From Granulicella sp. S190 (GTDB lineage: Bacteria; Acidobacteriota; Terriglobia; Terriglobales; Acidobacteriaceae), in assembly GCF_009766095.1 (NCBI RefSeq), contig NZ_LMUD01000039.1:98762-162761 (forward strand): a stretch of DNA of 64,000 nucleotides, given 5' to 3'. The notes beneath the pieces were generated by a model. The model searched no databases. It was not told where the DNA came from and saw nothing but the letters and a program-made list of their open reading frames with translations. Both the position numbers and the translations under genes were made by a program. Below, piece by piece: positions 25,500 to 33,805 of the stretch; the first letter of the stretch is position 1; every line of letters starts with the position of its first letter.

Positions 25500-26276
25500 A
25501 TGATAAAGACGGACGGTGCAATGCCAGTTCTTTATCTTCGCAGATTGACGGGGAGTCAACGGAGCCAGAAGGCGAATCGGCAGCTTGCGCACTTTCTGGC
25601 GTTTATCGCGGGTGCGGCAAACGCTGGAGGATATGTTGCGGTGAAGCAGTACACGTCGCACATGTCCGGGATCGTGTCGGCGATGGCGGATGCGACGGCA
25701 GCGCAGGATTTGGGATGGCTGGCAGCGGGGATGAGTGCTCTGCTGGCATTTCTGGCGGGCGCGGCGACCACGGCGATTCTGGTGAACTGGGGACGAAGAC
25801 GGGATTTGAAGAGCGAGTATGCGCTGCCGATGATGATGGAGGCGGGACTGCTGTTGTGTTTTGGGTTGATGGGCAGCCATCTGGCTCGGCATGAGTGGTT
25901 TGTGGTGCCGATGACGGTGGCGCTGCTGTGCTTCACGATGGGAGTTCAGAATGCGATTATCACGAAGATCTCTCAGGCTGAGATACGGACGACGCATGTG
26001 ACGGGGATGGTGACCGATATTGGGATTGAGCTGGGGAAGGCGCTCTACTGGAATCGGCGGAACAACGATGCAGAGCGTGCGGTGCGGGCGGACCTGAACA
26101 AGCTTTGGCTGCTGACTTCTCTGGTTGGGCTTTTCTTTGTCGGCGGGGTGGTGGGGGCGGTCGGGTTTCGGCTTGCTGGGTTTGTTGCGACGCTGCCGTT
26201 AGCCGTGGTTCTGCTGATGCTGGCGATTGTTCCGGTGATTGATGATCTGAGGGACCTGCGATTGGGAGATGCCTAG
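25500..26276 (+). CDS. DUF1275 (YoaK-type) membrane protein
   Basis: About 258 residues with five or six hydrophobic helices: FLAFIAGAANAGGYVAV, LAAGMSALLAFLAGAATTAILV, YALPMMMEAGLLLCFGLMGS, VPMTVALLCFTMGVQNAIITKIS and two near the C-terminus. The pattern AFIAGAANAGGY...TSHMSG and GVQNAIITK...RTTHVTGMVTDIGIELGK is diagnostic of DUF1275/YoaK. The function is unknown. GTG 25470 and ATG 25521 are other possible starts. It lies between msrQ (divergent, 106-bp gap) and msrP (convergent, 24-bp gap), on the opposite strand to both, which makes it look like an insertion into a former msrPQ unit. Confidence 0.88.
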   Translation: MIKTDGAMPVLYLRRLTGSQRSQKANRQLAHFLAFIAGAANAGGYVAVKQYTSHMSGIVSAMADATAAQDLGWLAAGMSALLAFLAGAATTAILVNWGRRRDLKSEYALPMMMEAGLLLCFGLMGSHLARHEWFVVPMTVALLCFTMGVQNAIITKISQAEIRTTHVTGMVTDIGIELGKALYWNRRNNDAERAVRADLNKLWLLTSLVGLFFVGGVVGAVGFRLAGFVATLPLAVVLLMLAIVPVIDDLRDLRLGDA

Positions 26277-26300
26277 AGCGGCGGATCGCAACGCTGCTTC

Positions 26301-27296
26301 TCAGTAGAATTTCTTGAGGTCCATGCCGGCGTACATGCTGGCGACCTGATCGCTGTAGCCGTTGAACATCTGCGTGGGGATGTTGCGTGGGAAGAGGCTC
26401 GAGTCCAGGCGGCGCTCGTGGGCCTGGGACCAGCGGGCGTTGTCGTAGTTGGGATTGACGTTGGAGTAGAAACCGTACTCGCCGCCATCGGCTTCGTTCC
26501 AAGTGGTCTCGGGCTGCTTGTCGGTGAAGTGGAAGCGGACTATGGCCTTGGCGGATTTGTAGCCGTACTTCCAAGGAACGATGACGCGGACGGGGGCTCC
26601 GTTCTGGTTGGGCAGGACCTGACCGTAGCAGCCGAAGGTGAGGAGGGTGAGCGGGTTCATGGCCTCGTCCATGCGGAGGCCTTCGCGATAGGGCCAGTCG
26701 TAGCCGCTGGGTTCGTCGGGCATGACCTTGCGATTGTTGTAGGAGAAGAACTGCACGTATTTTGCGCTGGGGAGCGGCTGGCAGAAGTTGATGAACTCGG
26801 AGAGCGAGTAGCCGTCCCAGGGGATGACCATGGACCAGGCTTCGACGCAGCGGAAGCGGTAGACGCGCGATTCGAGTGGGCGGTAGTTGATGAGGTCGTC
26901 GATGTTGATGGTCTGGGGTTTCTTGACCATGCCTGTGATCTGGATAGGCCAAGGACGGGTCTGGAGACGATAGGCTTCGTGGGAGGGATCGGACTTGTCG
27001 GTGCCGTACTCGTAGAAGTTGTTATAGGTGCTGGCTTTGGCGAAGGGAGTCTGCGGCTCATCGACGGTGTATTTGCTGGGGATGGTTTTGAGCGGCTCTC
27101 CGGCGGCGTACACCGCGGTTGGAGGGTCGATGAGCGAGGGGATGGCGCGAGCGGCGAGAGCGGCTGCGCCAAAGGTGGCGGCTCCGGTGAGGAACCGACG
27201 CCGGCTCTGCTGACGTTGCTGCTCAAAGACCTCCTGGGGAGTGATCTCTGAGGAGCGGATGGTGCCGTTGTGGCTCGGAGATTTACGGAGGAGCAT
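26301..27296 (-). CDS. msrP: MsrP molybdopterin methionine sulfoxide reductase catalytic subunit
   Basis: The 331-residue periplasmic enzyme reduces methionine sulfoxide in envelope proteins. A Tat signal is clear: SRRRFLTGAATFGAAALAARA (twin Arg at the start of the run). The sulfite-oxidase-fold molybdopterin domain follows with YNNFYEYGTDKSDP, YRFRCVEAWSMVIPWDGYSL (the Cys in FRCVE ligates molybdenum), FGCYGQVLPNQNGAPVRVIVPWKYGYKSAK and NPNYDNARWSQAHERR. ATG 27296 gives MLLRKSPSHNG; an upstream ATG at 27326 is possible. msrQ is further downstream on the same strand beyond the intervening DUF1275 gene. It is divergent from the PIG-L gene. Confidence 0.94.
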   Translation of the reverse strand: MLLRKSPSHNGTIRSSEITPQEVFEQQRQQSRRRFLTGAATFGAAALAARAIPSLIDPPTAVYAAGEPLKTIPSKYTVDEPQTPFAKASTYNNFYEYGTDKSDPSHEAYRLQTRPWPIQITGMVKKPQTINIDDLINYRPLESRVYRFRCVEAWSMVIPWDGYSLSEFINFCQPLPSAKYVQFFSYNNRKVMPDEPSGYDWPYREGLRMDEAMNPLTLLTFGCYGQVLPNQNGAPVRVIVPWKYGYKSAKAIVRFHFTDKQPETTWNEADGGEYGFYSNVNPNYDNARWSQAHERRLDSSLFPRNIPTQMFNGYSDQVASMYAGMDLKKFY

Positions 27297-27431
27297 AGGG
27301 TGTTTCCCTTCTATATCTGCATTCATAAGACTCTTAATGGGAGCCCCTGGTTACAAAACGATGCAGAAGGGGCAATGGATGGAAGATTTGGAAGTGATAG
27401 GAGATGGGAGGTTGTGAGAGATTAGAAGGCA

Positions 27432-30251
27432 ATGACTTCTAAACGGGTTATAGCGGGTCTGGGTGCGGTATCGGTGATGGCGCTGGTGGTGGCAGGCGGG
27501 GTGGTGAGCTGCCAGGAGCTGCGGGAGACGGCGAACCTTGCCGGGGAGCAGGTAAAGCCGGCGGTTGGGGTGCAGAAGATTGCGGCGAATGAGGGATCGA
27601 CGGCGCTGTGGCAGAGCCTGGTGAAGCTGCGGACGCGGGCGAGCCTGATGATGATTGTGGCGCATCCTGATGATGAGGATGGCGGAATGCTGACCTATGA
27701 GGCTCGGGGGCAGGGCGCGCATGTGGCGATGCTGACGCTGACCCGCGGGGAGGGTGGACAGAACCTGATGTCTGCCGATTTTGACGACGCGCTGGGGCTG
27801 GTGCGGACGCAGGAGTTGCTGGCTGCGGGCCGGTATATGGGGATCGACCAGATGTGGGGGACGCAGGTGGACTTCGGATTTTCGAAGACGAAGGAGGAGA
27901 GCTTCGAGAACTGGGGGCATGATCGCGTGTTGTATGACGCGGTGCGGGCGGTGAGACTGTATCGGCCGCTGGTGGTGACGGCGGTGTTTGTCGGTGGGAT
28001 TACGGATGGGCATGGGCAGCACCAGGTGTCGGGTGAGATGGCGCAGGAGGTGTTCGACGCGGCGGGCGATCCGAAGGTGTTTCCGGATCAGATTGCAGCA
28101 GGGCTGATGCCGTGGAGTCCGCTGAAGGTTTATGCGCGGGTGCCGTTTTTTTCGGTGACGGCGAAGGGGATGTACGACTATGCGACGGGCAAGTACGCTC
28201 CGGCGCGTTTCTATAACTACGTGACGAAGGAGTGGACGACAGAGTCTCCGAAGGCGAATGTGGAGGTGCCGGAGGGAGACTATAGCCCGGTGCTGGGGAT
28301 GACGTACCTGCAGTTTGCGCGGATGGGGCTGGGGCTCCAGAAGACGCAGAACGGCGGGATGGGTGTGCCGTCGGCGGGGAGGTTCGATGTACCGTATCAC
28401 CGGTATGGGTCGCGGGTGAATGCGGGTGAGGAGGAGAAGGGATTCTTCGATGGCGTGGATACAACGCTTACTGGGATGAGTACGCTTGCTCCGGGCGAGA
28501 GTACTTTTTTGAAGCAGGACCTGGCCAAGATCGATGGGCTGGTGGGGCAGGCTGCTGGCGTTTATAAGATTGCTGTGCCGGAGAAGACGGCTCCGTTTTT
28601 GCGGGATGGGTTGAAGGCTACCGATGAGCTGATTGCGAAGGTGGAGGCGAGCGGACTGACGGCTCGGGAGAAGTACGATCTGTTGCATGAGCTGCAGGTG
28701 AAACGGACGCAGTTCAACGATGCAATTGTGCAGGCGCTGGGGCTGAGTCTGCGGGCGCAGGTGATGGGCAAGGCGGAGACGGGGCCGTTTGCACGGTTTA
28801 GCGATGGCTCGGATACGTTTGTGACGGCGGTGCCGGGGCAGAGCTTTGGCGTGCAGATGCTGGTGGTAAATGGAAGCGCGGTGCCGGTGACGTTGAAGCG
28901 CGCGGGGCTTGCTTCAAATGCTGGGGCTACTTATGAGGATTCCGGTGCGAAGGCTGGTGCGGGGCCGAAGACGATTGTGAGTGGTGAGGCTTTTCAGGAT
29001 TCGTTCCAGGTGAAGCTGCCTGCGGACGCGACGGTGACGCGGCCTCCATTTACACGGCCGGGGATCGAGCAGGCTTATTACACCGTGGCTGATCCGACGT
29101 TGCGGAATGCGTCGCTTCCCTTGCCTGCTTTGACGGCGTGGGTGACTGTGGACTACGACGGTGTGGAGGTGAAGCTGGGGCAGCAGGTGCAGACACTGCA
29201 TCGCGTGACCGGACTGGGGACGGTGTATGAGCCGCTGGTGGTGGCTCCGGCGATCTCGGTGGCGGTGTCGCCTTCGGCGGGAGTGGTGCCGCTGACGGAG
29301 AAGACGCTGATGGTGACGGCAAAGGTGAAGAGCAACGTGAAGGGCGCGGCGACGGGCACGGTGAAGCTGGAGCTGCCGAAAGGCTGGACAGCTTCACCTG
29401 CGACGGCGGAGTTTTCACTGGTGAAGGATGGGGATTCTGCGGATGTGCCGTTTGTAGTGACGCCGGAGAAGATGGCGGAGACGGCGTATACGATGACGGC
29501 GGTGGCGACGTACGACGGTAAGGAGTATCGCGAGGGGTATAAGACGGTCGGGTATGCGGGTTTGCTGCCGGCGAATCTTTATCGGCCTGCGACGTATCGG
29601 GCGCGTGGGACGGATGTGAAGGTGGCTCCGGGGTTGAAGGTGGGGTATCTGCCGGGCACCGGGGATGAGGTGCAGGCTTCGCTGGAGAATCTGGGCGTGC
29701 ATGCGACGACGCTGACGATGGGCGATATTTCCGGTGGAAGGCTGGGCGGATATGACGTGGTGGTGCTTGGGGTGAGGGCGTACGCGGCGCATCCGGGGTT
29801 GGCGGCGGCGAATGGACAGCTGCTGCAGTATGCGAAGAACGGCGGCGTGGTGATCGTGCAGTACAACCTGGGGAACTTCGACTACGGGCCTTATTCGTTC
29901 TCGCTGGGGGATGCGGAGAAGGTGGTGGATGAGAAGGCTCCTGTGCAACTGGTGGTGCCTGACAGTCCGGTGTTGAGTTGGCCAAACAGGATTACAGCGC
30001 GGGACTTCGATGGGTGGGTGGAGGAGCGAGGTCACGGGTTTATGGAGAGGTGGGACTCGCAGTATGTTGCTCCGCTGGAGACGCATGATCCTGGGCAGGA
30101 TCCGCAGAAGGGTGGGCTGTTGGTGGCGAAGACGGGTAAAGGCGCTTATGTGTATGTGGCGCTGGCGCTGTATCGCGAGCTGCCGGAGGGTGTGCCGGGG
30201 GCGTATCGGCTGTTTGCGAATCTGTTGAGCCTGGGGAAGGCTTCGAATTAG
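27432..30251 (+). CDS. PIG-L family deacetylase lipoprotein with NEW3-like and ThuA/GATase-like C-terminal regions
   Basis: The 939-residue protein starts with a lipoprotein-type signal (MTSKRVIAGLGAVSVMALVV, then VVSC with Cys 27). The PIG-L (GlcNAc de-N-acetylase) zinc motif AHPDDE lies at 77-82 and the second ligand HGQHQ at 194-198. After a roughly 300-residue middle part, residues about 605-690 (VAVSPSAGVVPLTEKTLMVTAKV through PKGWTASPATAEFSLVKDG) look like a NEW3/alpha-galactosidase-associated beta-sandwich. Residues about 735-935 (LKVGYLPGTGDEVQASLENLG, YDVVVLGVRAYAAHPGLAAANGQ, LLQYAKNGGVVIVQYN) look like a ThuA/class-I glutamine-amidotransferase-like fold. Together they suggest a large surface enzyme that removes acyl groups from an amino sugar. 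Codons are strikingly G-rich. Module borders are estimates. Confidence 0.82.
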   Translation: MTSKRVIAGLGAVSVMALVVAGGVVSCQELRETANLAGEQVKPAVGVQKIAANEGSTALWQSLVKLRTRASLMMIVAHPDDEDGGMLTYEARGQGAHVAMLTLTRGEGGQNLMSADFDDALGLVRTQELLAAGRYMGIDQMWGTQVDFGFSKTKEESFENWGHDRVLYDAVRAVRLYRPLVVTAVFVGGITDGHGQHQVSGEMAQEVFDAAGDPKVFPDQIAAGLMPWSPLKVYARVPFFSVTAKGMYDYATGKYAPARFYNYVTKEWTTESPKANVEVPEGDYSPVLGMTYLQFARMGLGLQKTQNGGMGVPSAGRFDVPYHRYGSRVNAGEEEKGFFDGVDTTLTGMSTLAPGESTFLKQDLAKIDGLVGQAAGVYKIAVPEKTAPFLRDGLKATDELIAKVEASGLTAREKYDLLHELQVKRTQFNDAIVQALGLSLRAQVMGKAETGPFARFSDGSDTFVTAVPGQSFGVQMLVVNGSAVPVTLKRAGLASNAGATYEDSGAKAGAGPKTIVSGEAFQDSFQVKLPADATVTRPPFTRPGIEQAYYTVADPTLRNASLPLPALTAWVTVDYDGVEVKLGQQVQTLHRVTGLGTVYEPLVVAPAISVAVSPSAGVVPLTEKTLMVTAKVKSNVKGAATGTVKLELPKGWTASPATAEFSLVKDGDSADVPFVVTPEKMAETAYTMTAVATYDGKEYREGYKTVGYAGLLPANLYRPATYRARGTDVKVAPGLKVGYLPGTGDEVQASLENLGVHATTLTMGDISGGRLGGYDVVVLGVRAYAAHPGLAAANGQLLQYAKNGGVVIVQYNLGNFDYGPYSFSLGDAEKVVDEKAPVQLVVPDSPVLSWPNRITARDFDGWVEERGHGFMERWDSQYVAPLETHDPGQDPQKGGLLVAKTGKGAYVYVALALYRELPEGVPGAYRLFANLLSLGKASN

Positions 30252-30340
30252 CGGTTTGGGGTAAAGATAAAACACGCAACTGCAAAATGCGGGGGTCTCT
30301 CCGCTGCGGTGCTCACGATGAGACTGTGATCAGCTTCGGT

Positions 30341-30460
30341 CGAGATGACGATATTTTCTCTGGTGCGGATAAAGACGAGGCGAGACAGAAGCGACGTGGT
30401 TGAGATAACAATGTTTTCTCTTGTGTGGATAGAGGCGAGGCGAGACAGAAGCCGCGTGGT
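30341..30460. repeat. Two tandem copies of a 60-bp unit
   Basis: 30341-30400 and 30401-30460 align base for base without gaps: the cores 'attttctctggtgcggata' and 'gttttctcttgtgtggata' are followed in both by agacgaggcgagacagaagc-like sequence and end in cgtggt. About ten positions differ. The array lies immediately before the hydratase gene (start 30479) in a 227-bp gap and has no coding frame. Confidence 0.75.
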
Positions 30461-30478
30461 TGAGAGACACTGGACGAC

Positions 30479-31246
30479 ATGATGACTGGCGAGAGAGAGA
30501 AGCAACTGATGGAGGCAGCGGACCTGCTGCTCGATGCGCGGCGGACGGGCGTGGCGATCGAGGATCTGCCGGAGGCTTTGCAGCCGACGACGCTCGATGA
30601 GGCTTACTTTCTGCAGGACGTGATTGCGCTGGCGTATGGCGAGATTGGCGGGTGGAAGATCGGGGCTCCGAGCGCCGAGGCTACGCCGATGTTTGCTCCG
30701 ATGCCGCTGGCGTGGATGGCGCGGGATGGGGCGGTGGTCGGTGGCGTGCGGAGGGTTCGCGGGTTGGAGGCGGAGATTGCCTTTTTGCTGGGGCAGGATC
30801 TGCCGCTGAGGACACAGGCTTACTCCTCCGAGGAGATCGCAGCGGCGATTGCGAGCTGTCATCCGGTGATTGAGGTGATTGAGAGTGGGTTGCTCGATCC
30901 GTTGAAGGCGGCGAAGATGTCGATGCTCGGCGACCTGCAGATGCATGGCGGGTTTGTGTATGGGCCTGCTGTGGCGGATTGGCAGAAGATTGACTTCAAG
31001 ACAGAGCATGTGGCGATTGCCGTGGATGGGGCGGTGAGGGTGGACCGGACGGGATCGAATACTTCGGGGAATCTGATGCGGTTGTTGCCGTGGCTGGCGA
31101 ATGAAGGCGCTGCGCGGACTGGGGGTCTGAAGGCCGGGCAGTGGGTGACGACGGGAAGCTGGACCGGGGTGACGATGGCGGATTCGAACTCAGCGGCTGA
31201 TGTGACTTTTGCGAACGCTGGCGCGGTGCATATGCGGTTTGAGTAG
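30479..31246 (+). CDS. 2-keto-4-pentenoate hydratase / FAH-fold hydratase (MhpD-like)
   Basis: The 255-residue protein has the FAH fold in its MhpD-like form: EAYFLQDVIALAYGEIGGWKIGAPS, GLEAEIAFLLGQDLPLR (Glu metal ligands), ASCHPVIEVIESGLLDPLK and GSNTSGNLMRLLPWLANEGAARTGGLKAGQWVTTGSWTGVT. Members hydrate 2-hydroxypenta-2,4-dienoates from aromatic ring cleavage or decarboxylate related keto acids. A Lys in GGWKIGAP and the acidic pair are the expected catalytic residues. No other meta-cleavage genes are in the window, but tyrosine-degradation genes (hppD, fahA) lie 1-4 kb away, so a role in aromatic breakdown is reasonable inference. There are tandem ATGs at 30479 and 30482. Confidence 0.8.
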   Translation: MMTGEREKQLMEAADLLLDARRTGVAIEDLPEALQPTTLDEAYFLQDVIALAYGEIGGWKIGAPSAEATPMFAPMPLAWMARDGAVVGGVRRVRGLEAEIAFLLGQDLPLRTQAYSSEEIAAAIASCHPVIEVIESGLLDPLKAAKMSMLGDLQMHGGFVYGPAVADWQKIDFKTEHVAIAVDGAVRVDRTGSNTSGNLMRLLPWLANEGAARTGGLKAGQWVTTGSWTGVTMADSNSAADVTFANAGAVHMRFE

Positions 31247-31310
31247 AGCTGCGGATGTCTCTGGCAGGGTGATGACGGAGAGGATTGCGTTTCTACTTTT
31301 CTCTAAGATT

Positions 31311-31440
31311 TGTCCTGCCGGACGGGCGCCCTGCGCGGGCTGCGGCCACTTCGCGGCTTGTATACCTTTTCGATGTCAGGGGAGAGATTTCGGTCCTCCC
31401 GTTGGTCGGGAGGACTGTTTTCGACTGGATTCCAGCTGCC
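31311..31440. repeat. Structured dispersed repeat, copy 1
   Basis: Starts with tgtcctgccggacgggc, then small hairpin-forming pieces GCCCTGCGCGGGC and GGCCACTTCGCGGC, and ends with a perfect 9-bp stem GTCCTCCCG (31393-31401) / CGGGAGGAC (31407-31415) around the loop TTGGT. It lies between convergent genes: the MhpD-like hydratase and the arginine-dihydrolase-like gene. Copies 2 and 3 are at 32405 and 35145. Confidence 0.75.
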
Positions 31441-31442
31441 GC

Positions 31443-32321
31443 TTAGAGTGCTGCGCGGCTTAGCTTCATGACCAGGCATTTGGCGGCGCCGCCGGCTTTG
31501 AGGAACTCGGTGAGGGCGACTTCGAGGATGTTGAAGCCGCGTGATTCGAGCTGATGGCGGAGATCGGCGCTGATGTTGTTGAGGATGATGGTGCGGTCGA
31601 CGTTGATGGCGTTGCAGGCGAAACAGACGGCGTCGGACTCGCAGACGATGATTCGTTTTTCGAGGGGGTAGAAGGCTTCGATCTTTGCACGGGAGGCTTT
31701 GTCGAAGGCTTCGGGAAAGTACATGATGTAGCCGCCTTCGAGTGGGGCGAAGCAGGTGTCTAGGTGGTAGAAGCGCGGGTCGACGAGGTGGAGCGAGGTG
31801 ACCTCGATGCCCCAGATTTTGCGGAGGGGATTGTGGCTGGAGGGGTCGGTGCGTGGGCCGTAGCCAACCCAGAGGCGGGTGCCGTCGGTGGAGAAGAGGG
31901 CGTCGCCTTCCCCTTCGAAGGGAGTGGTGCGTGGGGTGTCGACGACGGTGTAGCCGGCCTGCTGAAACCAGCGGCGGAAGTGCGGCTCTTCGCCCTGGCG
32001 CTCGGGATGGAAGAAGCTGCTGATGGCGACGGTGCCGTTGCGCTCGAGACCGGCATTGGCGGTGAAGACCATATCGGGAGAGCCGGGTTGGGGTTCGACG
32101 AGCTGGACGTCGGCGATGGTGTTGACGGCTTCGTAGAGCCGCTGCCACTGCTCGGCGGCGCGGGTGCGCGAAGAGGCGTGGACGTTGCCGGCCATCCAGG
32201 GATTGATGACGTAGTTGACGTCGTAGAGCTTGGGGGGGCACATGAGGAAGGTTGCTGCTGGTGCGGGAACGATCGTAGCTAGGATCGCCGGGGTGGTGAT
32301 CTCGATTGGCTGGGTGCTCAT
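31443..32321 (-). CDS. Arginine dihydrolase / dimethylargininase-family enzyme
   Basis: The 292-residue protein belongs to the guanidino-group-modifying superfamily (penta-beta-alpha propeller). MCPPKLYDVNYVINPWMAGN (residues 27-46) matches the opening of the ArgZ/AgrE-type arginine dihydrolase domain, which turns arginine into ornithine, CO2 and ammonia. Other markers are PDMVFTANAGL (82-92), FEGEGD (135-140), FYHLDTCF (184-191, catalytic His) and Cys 282 in GGAAKCLVMKL, the expected nucleophile. Dimethylarginine dimethylaminohydrolase is the main alternative; the MCPP...NPWM motif argues for the dihydrolase type. It is in the same direction as hppD and fahA upstream, but 248 bp containing a repeat copy separates it, so cotranscription is uncertain. 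Confidence 0.82.
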   Translation of the reverse strand: MSTQPIEITTPAILATIVPAPAATFLMCPPKLYDVNYVINPWMAGNVHASSRTRAAEQWQRLYEAVNTIADVQLVEPQPGSPDMVFTANAGLERNGTVAISSFFHPERQGEEPHFRRWFQQAGYTVVDTPRTTPFEGEGDALFSTDGTRLWVGYGPRTDPSSHNPLRKIWGIEVTSLHLVDPRFYHLDTCFAPLEGGYIMYFPEAFDKASRAKIEAFYPLEKRIIVCESDAVCFACNAINVDRTIILNNISADLRHQLESRGFNILEVALTEFLKAGGAAKCLVMKLSRAAL

Positions 32322-32404
32322 GTGTTAGAGCATGAAGGAGCGCGGAAGGCGCGTCAATGCTAATGATTATGCATTTGTAACGGATATTTATACATAAAAA
32401 GAGA

Positions 32405-32530
32405 TGTCCTGCCGGACGGGCTCACTGCGCGTGGGGCGATCACTTCATGACTTGTATGCCGCTTCGCTTGGCGCTCCGATTGGTCGCGATGGAGATGATT
32501 CCGACCACCGGGAGAACCACGCGAAGCTCT
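32405..32530. repeat. Structured dispersed repeat, copy 2
   Basis: Again begins tgtcctgccggacgggc, continues with ACTGCGCGTGGGGCGATCA and cacttcatgacttgtatgcc, and ends with the partly palindromic CTCCGATTGGTC ... GACCACCGGGAG. It is the most diverged copy. It lies between the arginine-dihydrolase-like gene and hppD. Confidence 0.7.
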
Positions 32531-32569
32531 AAAAAGGCGTGCGAACGCCCGCGCTCCGCGCAGGAGGCT

Positions 32570-33712
32570 TTAGAGATTGCCGCGTAGCTCTTGTTCGCGC
32601 TCGATGGCTTCAAAGAGGGCTTTGAAGTTTCCCTTGCCGAAGCTGCGGCTTCCTTTGCGCTGGATGATCTCGTAGAAGACTGTGGGACGGTCTTCTACCG
32701 GCTTGGTGAAGATCTGGAGCATGTAGCCTTCGTTGTCACGATCGACGAGGATGCCCAGCTTTTCGAGGTCTTCGATGGGCTCGTCGATCTTGCCGATGCG
32801 GGTTTGGAGGTCGGTGTAGTAGGAGTGGGGGACGGTGAGGAAGTCGACGCCTTGCTGCTTCATGGCGGCGACGGTGGTCAGGATATCGTTCGTGGCGAGG
32901 GCCATGTGCTGAACGCCGGGACCGGGGTAGAAGTCGAGATACTCCTCGATCTGGGACTTGCGGCGTCCTTCGGCTGGCTCGTTGATGGGGAACTTGACGT
33001 AGCCGTTGCCGTTGGCCATGACCTTGGACATGAGCGCGGAGTACTCGGTGGAGATGTCGTTGTCGTCGAAGTGCTGGTAGAGACCGAAGCCCATGACATC
33101 GCGGTAAAAGTCGACCCACTGGTTCATGGAGTTCCAACCGACGTTGCCGACGATGTGGTCGATGTGAAGGAGGCCGACTGGGCGAGCAATGTCGTCGTGG
33201 GGAACGGCCTTGTAGCCGGGGAAGAAGGCTCCAGTGTAGTGGGTGCGCTCGACGAAGGTGTGGATGGTGTCGCCGTAGGCGGCGATGCTGGAGGTGACGA
33301 TGCGGCCGTGGTCGTCTTTGAACTCGGTGGGTTCCTGAACGCTTCGAGCTCCGCGGCTGGTGGTCTCGAGCCAGGACTGGCGGGCGTCGTCGACCCAGAG
33401 GGCGATGGCATGGACACCATCGCCGTGCTTGTCGACGTGGCGGGCGATGTCGGAGTCGGAGCGGAGAGCGGTGGTGAGGACGAAGCGGACTTTTCCCTGC
33501 TGGAGGACGTAGCTGGCGCGGTCGCGCTGTCCGGTCTCCGGGCCTGAGTAGGCGACCAGGGACATGCCGAAGGCGACGCGGTAGAAGTAGGCGGCCTGAC
33601 GGGCGTTGCCAACGAAGAACTCGACGTGGTCGGTGCCTTTGAGGGGGAGGAAGTCGGGGATGGTTTCGGGGGTGGTGTGGGACTGGGTGTGAACTGGGGC
33701 GTGTGTTGCCAT
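32570..33712 (-). CDS. hppD: 4-hydroxyphenylpyruvate dioxygenase
   Basis: The 380-residue enzyme converts 4-hydroxyphenylpyruvate to homogentisate, the second step of tyrosine degradation. It has two vicinal-oxygen-chelate domains: LKGTDHVEFFVGNARQAAYFYRVAFGMSLVAY (N-terminal) and LHIDHIVGNVGWNSMNQWVDFYRDVMGFGL (C-terminal, the His in HIDHIVGNV as first iron ligand), then GVQHMALATNDILTTV (second His) and VFYEIIQRKGSRSFGKGNFKALFEAIEREQELRGNL (Glu ligand and the gating C-terminal helix). It follows fahA on the same strand with a 93-bp gap, so the pair likely forms an operon. The intermediate step, homogentisate 1,2-dioxygenase, is not in the window. Confidence 0.97.
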   Translation of the reverse strand: MATHAPVHTQSHTTPETIPDFLPLKGTDHVEFFVGNARQAAYFYRVAFGMSLVAYSGPETGQRDRASYVLQQGKVRFVLTTALRSDSDIARHVDKHGDGVHAIALWVDDARQSWLETTSRGARSVQEPTEFKDDHGRIVTSSIAAYGDTIHTFVERTHYTGAFFPGYKAVPHDDIARPVGLLHIDHIVGNVGWNSMNQWVDFYRDVMGFGLYQHFDDNDISTEYSALMSKVMANGNGYVKFPINEPAEGRRKSQIEEYLDFYPGPGVQHMALATNDILTTVAAMKQQGVDFLTVPHSYYTDLQTRIGKIDEPIEDLEKLGILVDRDNEGYMLQIFTKPVEDRPTVFYEIIQRKGSRSFGKGNFKALFEAIEREQELRGNL

Positions 33713-33805
33713 AGCGAGTCTCCGATTCGCGGGCTCGTCGCCCGGCTTCTACAGGATGAGAATAGTCCACCCGGGTGAGGGTTGGCTAGGTTGGCCCGGG
33801 CGACC

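Noticed and set aside
26418-27251. 277-codon plus-strand frame opposite msrP
   Set aside because: Val/Gly/Asp/Glu-rich mirror of a gene with complete molybdopterin motifs; no domain of its own.
27351-28688. Long minus-strand open frame opposite the PIG-L gene (also one at 29050-29985)
   Set aside because: Arg/His/Pro-rich composition and overlap with a well-supported gene show a GC-rich shadow frame.
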